From: Pisolithus tinctorius
Lineage: Eukaryota > Basidiomycota > Agaricomycetes > Boletales > Pisolithaceae
Reading direction: 5' to 3'
Length of the DNA: 64,000 bases
Assembly (NCBI GenBank): GCA_024663395.1
Contig: JANFAH010000011.1
Coordinates: 496,001 to 560,000, forward strand
Within the stretch, counting starts at the first letter, position 1, and every line of letters starts with the position of its first letter. The notes beneath the pieces were generated by a model. That model ran no database searches and was not told where the DNA came from. It worked only from the letters and a program-made list of their open reading frames with translations. The position numbers and the translations under genes were made by a program. Positions 54,768 to 64,000 of this stretch are shown here, piece by piece.

Positions 54768-56660
54768 AACATCACAGAGTCCAAGCTCATAAGCAAAGTG
54801 CTTGGCTTTGATGTTTGGAAGAGCCTTGGTAAGGATATCTGCAACCATACTGCCAGTAGGACAGTAGATGAGGCAAAGCATGCCATTATCAATAGCATAG
54901 CATATAAAATGATAACAAATGTCAATGTGTTTTGTATGGGTGTGGTAATTGCCATGGTGAGCAAGCACAATTGCAGATTGATTGTTGCAATGAATTGTGG
55001 TTGGGAGCAAGAGTGGGCAGAACAATTCTTGGATGAGGCAATGAAGCCAGATGGCTTCTTTTGCTGTGTGAGTGGTGGCAATGTACTCAGCTTCTGTAGT
55101 AGATAAAGTAATGAGTTCTTGTTTCTTCAAGACCCAGGAGATTGCTCTGCCATTGAGCAGGAAGGTGTAGCTGGAAATGGTGTACCAATGCTCCTGCAAG
55201 GCACCATCTGCCTCTGTATAGCCCTCAAGGCCATACCTATCACCTCTGAATGTCAATGCAAGCCCTTTCATACCTAAAAGGTATCTAAATATCCTTTTTA
55301 TCCCTCCCAGTGTGCTAACCTGGGATTATTGCAGAATTGCAACAATGTTGCAACAGCAAAAGCCATGTCGGGGCATGTGGTGACTGCTAGGTGCATCAGT
55401 GAGCTGATGGCTTCATGATATGGCATGTTTTTCATGCATGCAGCCTCAGCATGCATTTTCAGGCACTGCAAAGTCAAGAATTGGACTGAGGGGTCCATAG
55501 GCATTGTGATGGGCTGTAGATCTACAAAATTATATTTTAACAGCATAGAATTGATGTAGGACTCCTGTGAGAGTGAGAGCATGCATGCTGAGCAATTACG
55601 CACAACTTTTATTCCAAGTAGGGATGAGATGGGGCCTAAATCTGTTAATTTGAAGTTTGCAGCCACTTCAGATTTGAACCTTTTGATTAAGCTAGGGTTA
55701 TTGCCAGTAATGGTGCAGTCATCAACATGCAATGTGAGGAGTAGGATGTCCTGGCCTGTGTGCATGAAGAAAATGCCCCAGTCAGCTTCAGCACAATGCA
55801 TACTGAGCATAGTGAGTGCAGTGCACAGCTGCTCATACCACTTCAATGCTCCTTGCTTTGATCCATAAAGTGCTACATGCAGTCAGGCAACAGGATTTTT
55901 ATATTTGCTGTTAACTGAGAGTCCAGGTGGCAGTTGCATGTAGATTACTTCATCATCATCCAACTTCCCATTTAGGAAAGCACTCTGGAAGTCAAAAACA
56001 TCAACATCCCAGTCGTTCTGCACTGCAATAGCAAGGATGGTGCAGATAGATGCCATGCATGTGACAGGTGCATAGGTATCATAGTAGTCAATGCTGTGGA
56101 CCTGTGAGTAGCCTTTTGCTACAAGTCACACTTTGTATTTTTCAATTTCTCCCTCTGTGTTTCATTTGATACAAAATACCCATTTACAGCTGACCATGTT
56201 GACACCTCACAGTCTCTCAACGATGCTCCACATTTGTGCTTCATCCAACAAGATAAGTTGTTTATTAATTGCTTCCTCCCACTTTGACCAATCAGGTCTC
56301 ACATGAGCATCTTCAATCATGATGGGATCTGTCCCTTCTAGCTCTGCAGTCCCAGCAACCAAGGTGAAAACTTCTTCTTCATCTTCATCCATCACCCCCA
56401 TCATGCCCAGGTTTTCTGTCTCTCTATTCTCCTCTTGTTGTGAGCCTGGTTGTATTCCTCAAGGTAGTGGTAGTGTAGGTAGTGGGATTCATCCATCACA
56501 TGTACCCTCACCCTCATGCAGGTGCCATACATATGCTGACTCAACATGTGTGCAACCAGAGCGATGGGTGGGTGCTGCAGGTTCAAACCTTGGTCCAAGG
56601 TGGTCAATGGGAGTACTTGGTGTTGTAGGTGCACTTTCTGTGGTTCATATGGCATGCTGA
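54765..56660 (-). pseudogene. Copia reverse transcriptase and RNase H, copy B
   Basis: On the minus strand this includes MKWYEQLCTALTMLSMHC, LHVDDCTITGNNPSLIKRF (intact VDD), LGIKVVRNCSACMLSLSQ and RNase H with ISSYTFLLNGRAISWVLKKQ, LSTTEAEYIATTHTAKEAIW, HHGNYHTHTKHIDICYHF and YCPTGSMVADILTKALP. The upstream hinge is at 56,207-56,660 (DAHVRPDWSKWEEAINK). Frame breaks occur at about 55,290 and between 55,850 and 56,200. It retains catalytic residues that copy A has lost. Confidence 0.85.
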
Positions 56661-56779
56661 TTGCTTTTACCAGCTATGTGTGAGGTGGATGATGCTCCCT
56701 CATCATCTGTGATGCATTTCTCCCCCTCAAGCTGCATGCCGATAGGAATGGTGACCTTCTGCAAGCTGAATCAGACATT

Positions 56780-58260
56780 TCATTCGACACCCACATGTTG
56801 TGAGTCCTTGAAATAAATTCTGTGCACATTTGTGTCCTGATCAAAGCCCACCCAGCAGCCATCTTTTGCACACATGTCTAGTTTCAAACCATCAGCTGTG
56901 TGGACCTTGACATGGCAGCCCCAGATCAGTAGATTAGATAGATCTGGTTTCTTTTTATACAGCATTTTGTAGGGTGTCATTTTGTTGAGTGAATGGGTGG
57001 AGGTTCAGTTCTTTAACCAGTTTGCATGCATTATGGCTTCTCCCCATAGTGTCAAAGTCGGGCAACACCCCTGGCTCCTTCTTAGGGCGGAGTTGGAGCG
57101 GGTTGGGCTGCAGAGTACAGCGGTCAAAGTCCGAAGTGAATCTGACCACTGGGTGGCGAGATATTCGACAAACAGTGAGCAGAGGGGTATGAAGGGAAGT
57201 TTCGGAGGCTGAGGTCGGAGTCGGAGCCGGAGGTCAGAGGTCGGAGGTCGGATGAGAGGGCGTTGGGTTCAGCTAGTGCGCTGCCCCCTTGCACGAGCTC
57301 AGCCCTCGTATTTCAGAGGTGGAGTGGAACTCAGAGGAAGTGGAGACAAAACTCCAGAGGGGACTGAGAGGGAGTCGAAGGTGGGGACTTTATTCGATAT
57401 TCGTACTGATTACATCGGAGTACTACGTGGCCTTATATATGATGTAGGTCAAGGGCGGTGCAGTATGGAATGTAAACCAATAAGTGTATAGTGGGTTAGA
57501 GTCCTTCCGACACAAGGGATAGAGGGTAGGGATGACGGGGACCTTAACTGAGACAAGGAAACTACTACAACGAGGAAGAGAGGGTAAATACCGAAGGAGC
57601 GGAAGAATGGAGAAAACCGACATGAGGGCGGAACCCTATCTAGAATGCAGGGCCGCAAGTCCAACAGCCCACGTGACCAACCTTAGGGCGGAGTTGAGCG
57701 GAGTTGGTCAGAACATGGACGGGGGACCTCGGAGAGGTGTGGAGATGTGTCGGGAGGGTCGGAGGAGTGCGGGAACACGTCGGAGGAGGGCGGAGAAGTG
57801 CGGGAACATGTCGGAAGAGGGCGGAGTAGGTGTTAGGGGCTTACGCTGGTGTCATGGTCATGACACATAGCAACTTTGGGAGGCCACTTGCATTTAGCAT
57901 GGCACATACATGTTCAACAAGTGTGCAGTTCAGCCTTTCAGTGACACCATTATGCTGTGGTGTATTGTGCACTGTGAGCTTCCTCTCTGTTCCTTTTAGC
58001 CCAAGATGACACAAAAACTCTTTGCTTAGGAATTCCCCACCCTGGTCTGAGCAAAGCCTTTTAACCTTTGTGTTGAACTGTGTCAGCAGCCAGGCTTTGT
58101 ACTTCTGGTAGGACTCGAAGGTTTTGTCCTTTGACTTCAGGAGGTACAGGCTTGTAAAGTAAGTATGGTCATTGGTGTATGACACAAAATACTGACTCCT
58201 TGCATTTGTTTGGACAGGGGATGGTCCCCATAAGTCCATATGGATTTTGTCACCAACCTT
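56780..58260 (-). pseudogene. Copia integrase, interrupted by a solo LTR
   Basis: The first part (58,239-57,866) reads MDLWGPSPVQTNARSQYFVS, KVKRLCSDQGGEFLSKEFLC and NTPQHNGVTERLNCTLVEHV, giving the D, D, E residues of the catalytic core. At PKLL the 816-bp insertion begins. After it (from 57,049) the frame resumes WGEAIMHANWLKN, MTPYKMLYKKKPDLSNLLIWG and CWVGFDQDTNVHRIYF. With the insertion and one CATAG copy removed, the coding sequence is continuous across the junction. Confidence 0.88.
57050..57865. mobile_element. Solo LTR, 816 bp, in copia integrase
   Basis: It begins TGTCAAAGTCGGG and ends GTCATGGTCATGACA, with target duplication CATAG at 57,045-57,049 and 57,866-57,870. It is G+C- and CpG-rich compared with the copia sequence around it, and contains many GGAGTCGGAG and CGGAGGTCGGA repeats and a CTTATATATGA segment near 57,433. 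It is probably the youngest insertion in this nest. Confidence 0.9.
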
Positions 58261-58299
58261 GTCTCAGCATGGGGGGTCTCAGATTTTTCCCATGGGTTT

Positions 58300-59577
58300 T
58301 CAGGTTGCCTTGGCATACTTGCATGCATCACAAGATTCAATTGTTGCATGGGAAGGGTCTAGGCTTATTCTGGTTACAATGCTGTCCTTTAGCATTTGTT
58401 TAATAGTGTCCAGTGATATGTGGCCAAGCTGTGCATGGATGTCTTCCATGGTAAGGGCCACTTCTGAGTTTGCCAAGCCTGCATAAACCTTCTGCATGGC
58501 TTTGGTTGTGTAGAGGCTGCTGCTGACTGGTACTTCCCCAAGGAGCTTCTTTTGTCCATTAAAGATCTTGCAGCATGAGTCATGGAAGAGTATGGCATAT
58601 CCACTTGCATCCAGGCAGCTAATGGATACCAGGGTCATGCCAATCTTAGGTGTATGCAGACCATCCTTCAAGAGGATACAAGTTGGCAAGTTGCCATTTG
58701 GTAGGGATATGTACACATCTCCTTTTCCAATGGCTTCGAAGGTTTGTTTGTCCACTGCAGTAATGGGTTTGGGAGTAATGGGCTTATAGTTGACAATGTT
58801 TTCCTTGTATGACAACATGTGATGAGAGGCTCCAGAGTCATATAGTGTAGTGTAGCTCAGTGGTCTCATGTATGCACTAGTAGTGAATGTCTCTGGGGAT
58901 GGTTGAGCTTCATCAACCTCAGCTTCATAGCTGTTGTTGATATGTGTGAGCCATACCCCATCTGGGTCATTGCTACTGTCGTCCTTGGCCACTGCTGTGT
59001 GCTCTTTTTGCTTCCCTTTGTTTGGAGACTTCCCTCCACTTTGTGAGTCATCCCCACTTGACCTGCATTCATGAGCTTGGTGCCCATGTTTTCCACATTT
59101 GTAGCAAGTTCCAGCAAACTTCTTCTGCTTTCCTCCAGCTGAGTATGCCACATCATCTGCATCACTACACTTCTTCTGCTTTGTGGCACAGCAGTCATAC
59201 TTGTCTTGTACTGCATGCATGAGAGTTGCAGTTGTTAGGGTAGTGGAGGTGGAAACTTTTGTGAGTGCAGACATTGCTCTGACAACAAAGTCATAAGAGC
59301 TTGGGAGGGATGTCATGACCATAGCCATGTAGCTTTCATCTGTCAGGGCTTGGCCCATTGAGGCAAGTTGTTCATGTATTTGCCACATTTTGTCAAAGTG
59401 TTCCCTGACATTTCCTTTCTCCATGCATTTTATAGTTTGGAGCTTCTTCAGCAGTTCAACCAATACAACACAAGAGCACTTCTCAAAGATGTTGGATAGG
59501 TATGTCCAGATGTCAAGTGTGGTAGTGAGGCTCTTTATTTGCATGAACAGTGTGTCAGGGAAACCCCCTCCTAGCAC
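58300..59577 (-). CDS. Copia gag-protease polyprotein, copy B (5' truncated)
   Basis: The 425-codon frame is open. LTTTLDIWTYLSNIFEKC and LKKLQTIKCMEKGNVREHFD belong to the copia gag (UBN2-type) domain. CYKCGKHGHQAHEC is a CX2CX4HX4C zinc knuckle. TLYDSGASHHML carries the aspartic protease DSGA motif. HAQLGHISLDTIKQMLKD with CDACKYAKA is the GAG-pre-integrase segment. The N-terminus of gag is missing; the methionine at 59,577 is only the first one in the remaining frame. It continues into the integrase at 58,260. Confidence 0.88.
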   Translation of the reverse strand: MLGGGFPDTLFMQIKSLTTTLDIWTYLSNIFEKCSCVVLVELLKKLQTIKCMEKGNVREHFDKMWQIHEQLASMGQALTDESYMAMVMTSLPSSYDFVVRAMSALTKVSTSTTLTTATLMHAVQDKYDCCATKQKKCSDADDVAYSAGGKQKKFAGTCYKCGKHGHQAHECRSSGDDSQSGGKSPNKGKQKEHTAVAKDDSSNDPDGVWLTHINNSYEAEVDEAQPSPETFTTSAYMRPLSYTTLYDSGASHHMLSYKENIVNYKPITPKPITAVDKQTFEAIGKGDVYISLPNGNLPTCILLKDGLHTPKIGMTLVSISCLDASGYAILFHDSCCKIFNGQKKLLGEVPVSSSLYTTKAMQKVYAGLANSEVALTMEDIHAQLGHISLDTIKQMLKDSIVTRISLDPSHATIESCDACKYAKAT

Positions 59578-59580
59578 TCA

Positions 59581-60276
59581 GGATCCACAGCTAACACTCG
59601 TCTTGCAGGTCCCTATCTCTCCACAGCCAGGAGGTGCCTTGCACCTCTGCCCAATCACATCTACATACCACACATCTCACTCTACCATGAGCGATTAGTG
59701 TAACATTCTTGCAATAAAAAGCGGTAACTACCGTCAGGTAGTGTTGCATTGTTCACGGCGACAGGGTTGTTGCAAAGAGTGTTGCACCATTTTGTCAACG
59801 TTTCAACAATCATACTAATTTTGTTGCAGCATGTTGCAACACTCGTTGCAACGTCTATACTACTTTCATTGCAATGCATTGTAGCGCCCTTGCCCCTTTC
59901 ATTGCAACGCGTTGTAATGTTGCAACATCCGTTGCAACGTCTATACTACTTTCATTGCAACGCGTTGTAGTGCCCTTGCCCCTTTCGTTGCAACATGTTG
60001 TAATGTTGCAACACCCGTTGCAATGTTTATACTACTTTCATTGCAATATGTTGCAACACCTTGTGACCACCATATTAATTACAACTTAATTGCTTATCTG
60101 CCGGCATATGCAGTTGGATAGCTCAAGCACGTTTGCACATAGAAGTATGACATATACATGACGATGAGACAATTTCGACGAAGAGTACGAATTACGAAAA
60201 ACTTAAGGAACCATCTTCCTTTTCCTGGCGTGAACGATTAACATCAAAACATAGCGTCCCAATTGAATTGCGCGAC
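59581..60276. repeat. GTTGCAAC-rich tandem repeat and boundary to gene-bearing DNA
   Basis: At about 59,820-60,060 three to four units of about 90-100 bp contain GTTGCAACGTCTATACTACT, then TTCATTGCAACGCGTTGTA, CCCTTGCCCCTTTC and TAATGTTGCAACA. The palindrome GTTGCAAC and near variants occur more than ten times. The first 110 bp (59,581-59,690) are unassigned. From about 59,900 onward CpG is clearly more frequent than in the transposon nest. Confidence 0.75.
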
Positions 60277-62392
60277 TTACTTTGACTTCCTCGCCACACC
60301 ATCCTTGAGTTCAGACCGCTTCTTCTTCACCCTATGCACCGCCAAACCATTCTCCTTATCCGCATCGCCTATCATGTTGTCTCGCTGGGCACGCAAGGAT
60401 GGGACTGGTTTGCGTTTAGGACGGCCTAGCGGAGGGTCCCCAAGCGCCTTGGAGGCTGGTGGCGGAGAGCTGTCATCAGATGGGGCGGGAGGTAACAAAG
60501 GCAGGTCTTGTGTCAAGTGCTCATATTGCCCTGCCGTTGTGAAATAGTCCAGATATGGATCGGTAGTACTACCAGTAAGAGACATCAAATGGTTCGTAGC
60601 GTGGACAGTTGCAGGGTTAGAGCTAATGAGGGGTAGGCCATCGAAGTTCCACTGTGGTGTAAACATCGACATCGTGTCGGCCTGGAGAATGCTATCCAGT
60701 TCCGCGCCGAAAGAGCCGAAATCCTGTGAAGATAAAAGATGATTGGAAATACCGGAAGGCTGGATACTCGCTGAAGGGACAAGAGTGCGCTCAGGCATTG
60801 CAACACTCGGAAGTCCCATGATGGAACCGGGCATTGCAATGCGTGAAGGTGTTGCAACATACGCTGGAGTTTTGGCTGGACTTGCAATACTCGGATGCGT
60901 GGTCTGAATGCGCAGTGGCGAGATGATAGGATAACATGATGTTGCAAGAGCAGAACCTGTAACGAGTCAGGGTGGAGTTGTTGCAACAGACATACCATCA
61001 CGAGAAGTTGCAACACTTAAATACCGAAGCGTTGAGAATATAAATATGAGAGTGGAAGCACCGCTCAACTTGTCCAAACGCCCAGCATTGTCGACCTCCT
61101 GGTCATCATCGATGCCTGAATCATCACCTTCCTGGTCGTCACCAATGCCCGCATCGTCCCCTTCGTTGTCCTTGCCAATGCCTGCGTCGTTACCTTCCTG
61201 ACCCTCACCAACGTCAGCGTCATCTTCGTCATCCATGCTCCTGTGGTCGTCAGGCTCGTTGTCATTGTCACCCTTCATGACATCAGCACCATCGTTTGCG
61301 TCGCTGCCCTTGTCGTGGCCTGTTTTCTTGCTGATGGAGGAGGCTGCAATGACGGGTACATTATCATCTTCCCAGTCAGCATTGCAGCTTTTCTAACTAA
61401 AAAATAGAAACTTACGGAGCTTGGAGTCAAGGAATTCCACATATGCTTGCACCACAGTGGAGTCGAAGTGACAGTAAGACTCTGCAAAATTAAGTCCACA
61501 TCTATTCTTCCCGATGTGAAGGCTATACGAACACTGTTGTGAGCTAAAACACAATTAGTAGTACTTTGCTCACCTTGCAACCACACACTGCTCCTCGGCG
61601 TCCGCTGGATCTGGCCCACCCATCAGAACTGAAAAGGACCAGCCGGTCTTTTGTGACAAATGGGTGAGAATCTGCGTGAGTGCTGGCGCGCACTGCTGTA
61701 TATTACTGAAAGAGGAATGAGCGCTAACTGCCCTCAGCGTCACAGCCAGTGTTCCCACCTTCTACGCGTTTCAGCATCAACATCAGCACTGATTTCATCG
61801 TCACTCTCAGTGGGGGGCGTCTTCCTACTGGTATGTTGCTCGTTATGGATGCACATAACTTCGTCTCGGATCTCTTGAGGTTCCACCCTAAACTTTTTGT
61901 CGATCTGATCGCAAAGACTGGAAATGTTACTATCGGTCGAGATGTCGGGCTTGACCTGCGAGGTATAGTACATTTTTGAATAAATTTCCAGCAGCTTTTT
62001 TATGCGAGTTTTAGCTTTCATCAAGCCGTCGATAATGGTCAATGTCTTCCTGTTCGCAGCCCAATTTTTCCCAGCTCCCGCGTGCCAGCGCAACCACTGT
62101 CGTAATTGCTGCACGAAATTCAGTGAGCTCTTCCGTGAAGTAATGTGATATCGCTGACCTGTTGGCGCTTGGTGACAGCGTCTCCGAGGATCTTGTCCTG
62201 CTCAAGAGTCAATGATACGTCCGGTGGGAGGTCCGGGAATGCAACAGCCCTCTCGGGCCAGAGTTGCGACCATTGTTTGAAGACGGTCGGCCAGTATCGT
62301 GAGTATTCCTTGGTGCTCATACTCGAGTACCGCACTAACTCGTCCTGCAAAAACTTCTTCTGCTCGGGGGTTGTCCATTCCTTCCTTGGCAT
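60277..62392 (-). CDS. Basidiomycete-expanded protein of unknown function, six exons, intact
   Basis: On the minus strand the exons are 62,392-62,159, 62,108-61,759, 61,705-61,574, 61,543-61,416, 61,343-60,996 and 60,956-60,277. All introns are GT-AG and phases agree throughout, giving 623 residues. Introns are 50, 53, 30, 72 and 39 bp. The start MPRKEWTTPEQKKFLQDEL is followed by RYWPTVFKQWSQLWPER, LRQWLRWHAGAGKNWAANRK, YSKMYYTSQVKPDIS, KTGWSFSVLMGGPDPADAEE and LHIGKNRCGLNFAESYCHFD. Next come FVEFL-type helices, an acidic repeat (GDDAGIGDDQEGDD) and a disordered tail with VAT repeats and a basic end (RPKRKPVP, VHRVKKKRSELK). This block order is a family of unknown function common in mushroom-forming fungi. 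The GGPDP block and nuclear-type basic motifs are seen; function is not known. Confidence 0.85.
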
Positions 62393-63084
62393 GTCTACAA
62401 CGTGATGCCAGTCACTAACCCTAATGTGTACCGCGCAACAAAATCAAACTTACTGGCAGCCAACAGTTATAATGCAAGGACAGAGAGTCGAGACAAGGTG
62501 AGGCATATAAACAAAACATTTTATACTGAACGCGTTGATGCAGAACGCGCTGATACGTTTGTCGCATTCAACAAGGAGCGCATCAACACATCTTATCTTA
62601 CACTAGGTGATCTACGTTGATTAGGGATCTAGGCCACTGCATTCAAAATGAAAAATCAACGCAGATCCTAAAAGGTATGCGTTGGCGAGTCTTCTGTGTA
62701 ATATATCAATGTATCTTATGTTACAGATCTCGGTGACTGCAGAAAGCCTCGGATTCGTGGAATGGCCACCAAGCGAGAGTGAAGGCAACTACGGTAATCC
62801 GTCTTCATGCTCACGTAGCGCATTGACGTGTCTTCGTACAATGCATCCATGTATCTCATGTACAGATCTCGGCCACCACAGAACACATCAGATTCACAGA
62901 ATGGCCACTGAGTAACTATGCGACCGGCATGTAGGAGAAAAGCACAAGAGCGAAGACAGTGATGGCGATTCAGATAAATTGCAGATCTTCAATTATCAAA
63001 TACCACAAGTCATTGTTCTCGAAACTGTGGCAAGTGCAAGGTCAGCGCATTTGGATAGCGAGGGAACCACTTCATTCTGTAGTA
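62393..63084. other. 5' region with degenerate direct repeat
   Basis: Upstream of the 623-residue gene. A block of about 130 bp appears twice (about 62,700 and 62,850): ATGTATCTNATGTNACAGATCTCGG, then GACTGCAGAAAGCCTCGGAT or a variant, and GGAATGGCCACC. No other gene is seen. Confidence 0.45.
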
Positions 63085-63480
63085 CTACATAGTGTCTAGT
63101 GGGTAGTTCTGGAACAATAAAATGCCTCTTGTACGCATCCCAGCCACATCTGCACCTTCCATAGCATTCATCAAGAGGTCCTCCAGAATTCGTGATGCTA
63201 AGTGAATACGATCGTACGTTTCCTTGGTAGGATCATTCAGGTCGTCCCAGTGTTGCCATTTCAACCTGCGCACTCGTGACTCCAAGCCATCCACCTTGGA
63301 CAGAACGGCCCAAATTTTTGAATAATCTCCACTATCGACGTAGTTTTGGCATAGGTTGTCCATAAACGAGTGACAGGAGTTCCCTATTATTGCCTTCAGC
63401 GAGTGGTTGATCTGATCAATGGAATCTGGCCCAGAGCACGATGAAGAATTGACACGAAACCGCCTATCGGGGTGCGATGA
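63085..63480 (-). CDS. Unrecognised small protein
   Basis: A minus-strand frame ends at 63,085. The first methionine gives 92 residues (63,363: MDNLCQNYVDSGDYSKIWAV). The same frame stays open upstream to about 63,480 (GPDSIDQINHSLKAIIGNSC), so the gene may begin further 5' or have another exon. It is helix-rich, with SKVDGLESRVRRLKWQHWDD and ASRILEDLLMNAMEGADVAG. CpG content and the open frame suggest a real gene. No family was recognised. Confidence 0.45.
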   Translation of the reverse strand, partial: SSHPDRRFRVNSSSCSGPDSIDQINHSLKAIIGNSCHSFMDNLCQNYVDSGDYSKIWAVLSKVDGLESRVRRLKWQHWDDLNDPTKETYDRIHLASRILEDLLMNAMEGADVAGMRTRGILLFQNYPLDTM

Positions 63481-63534
63481 GGCATGAAACTGTTCCGGGC
63501 GAGTACCTCCGACCTGCCTGGGCCTAAATCCTTG

Positions 63535-63725
63535 TCATTCCTTAGGATCGCTGAAGGGTCTCAGGTTACAGGATATGGGGAGTGGAGTGAGTGCGCACGG
63601 CAGCTTAGGGGACGATTCTGTGTCCTGTCGTTCACTAGGATCGCCGAAGGGTGTCAGGTTATAGGATATGGGGAGTGGAGTGAGTGCGCACAACAGTTCA
63701 GGGGATGGTTCTGTGTCCAAATGGA
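63535..63725. repeat. Two tandem units of about 105 bp
   Basis: Units start CATTCCTTAGGATCGCTGAA and CGTTCACTAGGATCGCCGAA. Both contain GGATATGGGGAGTGGAGTGA, GTGCGCAC and GATTCTGTGTCC or GGTTCTGTGTCC. The frames open on both strands here reflect the duplication. Confidence 0.8.
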
Positions 63726-63765
63726 TCGCCCTAGACTCATAAGAGTAAGTAACTCGCTGTGACAA

Positions 63766-64000
63766 CTAGTTAGAAACCCGATCGTACGAAGTCTCCTCCG
63801 ACTGGAAAGAACTCTTGGCTCTGCCTCGTTTTGCCTTGAGCTTGAAGTTGATTTCGTCTCTATGGCTGAGGATGAACAACAGTCCTGAGCCGAGAAGCGT
63901 CCTTCAGAATAAAGAGAAATAAATTTGATACCTCTGATAGTATTTCATTCAATAAGCCCGAGCAGCCAAAACCTTTTGATCTTGTGTTTTGTATAATTTC
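63766..64000. other. Right edge, no gene recognised
   Basis: No long frame, RNA gene or repeat was seen in this short end segment. Confidence 0.35.

Larger units (their letters stand above)
54499..59580 (-). mobile_element. Ty1/copia element, copy B (inserted in the DIRS element)
   Basis: On the minus strand the order is gag, CCHC knuckle, protease, GAG-pre-integrase, integrase, reverse transcriptase, RNase H, polypurine tract and 3' LTR, which is the copia order. The 5' LTR and the start of gag are missing at about 59,580. A solo LTR (57,050-57,865) is inserted in the integrase. The remaining DIRS sequence was not found beyond 59,580, so a deletion probably accompanied the truncation. Confidence 0.88.

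Noticed and set aside
57252..57870. Arg/Gly-rich ORFs in the CpG-rich segment as a host gene
   Set aside because: The segment is a solo LTR with CATAG duplicated at both sides, inside copia integrase.
1..64000. tRNA or rRNA genes
   Set aside because: No cloverleaf-like or conserved rRNA sequence was recognised by eye. A covariance-model scan could still reveal one.

Overview
The window is from a filamentous basidiomycete nuclear genome, probably an Agaricomycete. The evidence is 50-110 bp GT-AG introns with CTAAC/CTGAC branch sites, a CxC2-type KDZ transposase, Ty1/copia, Ty3/gypsy and DIRS-like retroelements typical of these fungi, lineage-expanded basidiomycete families, and a (TAACCC)n interstitial telomeric motif. 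No virus or toxin gene was recognised. About 59 kb of the 64 kb is nested mobile DNA. All family names were assigned by eye from motifs; no database search was possible.

Region 1 (about 694-36,939) is the main discovery candidate. It looks like one giant DNA transposon of the KDZ class, bounded by 1.5-1.9 kb inverted arrays of short GGGCCC-centred repeats. Between the arrays lie five decayed genes: a Cys-cluster/coiled-coil protein (+), the KDZ transposase (-), a basidiomycete-expanded unknown (+), a protein with WEPTPP repeats (+), and a 2-oxoglutarate/Fe(II) dioxygenase resembling fungal TET/JBP enzymes (-). Two insertions have inflated the element from about 18 to 36 kb. One is a satellite-rich inverted-repeat element (3,631-8,189) in the Cys-cluster gene. 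The other is a 13.6-kb LTR retroelement (20,781-34,375) that split the dioxygenase just before its HxD iron-binding motif. The LTR element has gag but no recognisable pol. It carries a long array of degenerate coding modules and a captured fragment of the host sterol gene ERG26, and was itself hit by two copies of a 1.7-1.85 kb repeat and two solo LTRs.

Region 2 (36,940-44,430) holds gene fragments, a 160-bp tandem repeat and a DUF6698-like gene. The third copy of the 1.8-kb repeat interrupts that gene at a 5' splice junction. Region 3 (44,430-59,580) is a retroelement nest. It contains a truncated gypsy element with LTR, PBS and gag; copia copy A carrying a young 1.55-kb foldback element; and a DIRS-like element whose tyrosine recombinase is cut by copia copy B. 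Two solo LTRs with clear 5-bp target duplications are also present.

Region 4 (about 60,100-64,000) is CpG-richer. It contains an apparently intact six-exon gene (623 aa predicted) of a basidiomycete-expanded family and a further small ORF. In the TE-rich part, several nonsense codons are TGA in place of an expected CGA, and several target-site duplications differ by C-to-T or G-to-A at CpG. This suggests methylation-linked decay, which is notable beside a TET/JBP-like relic.
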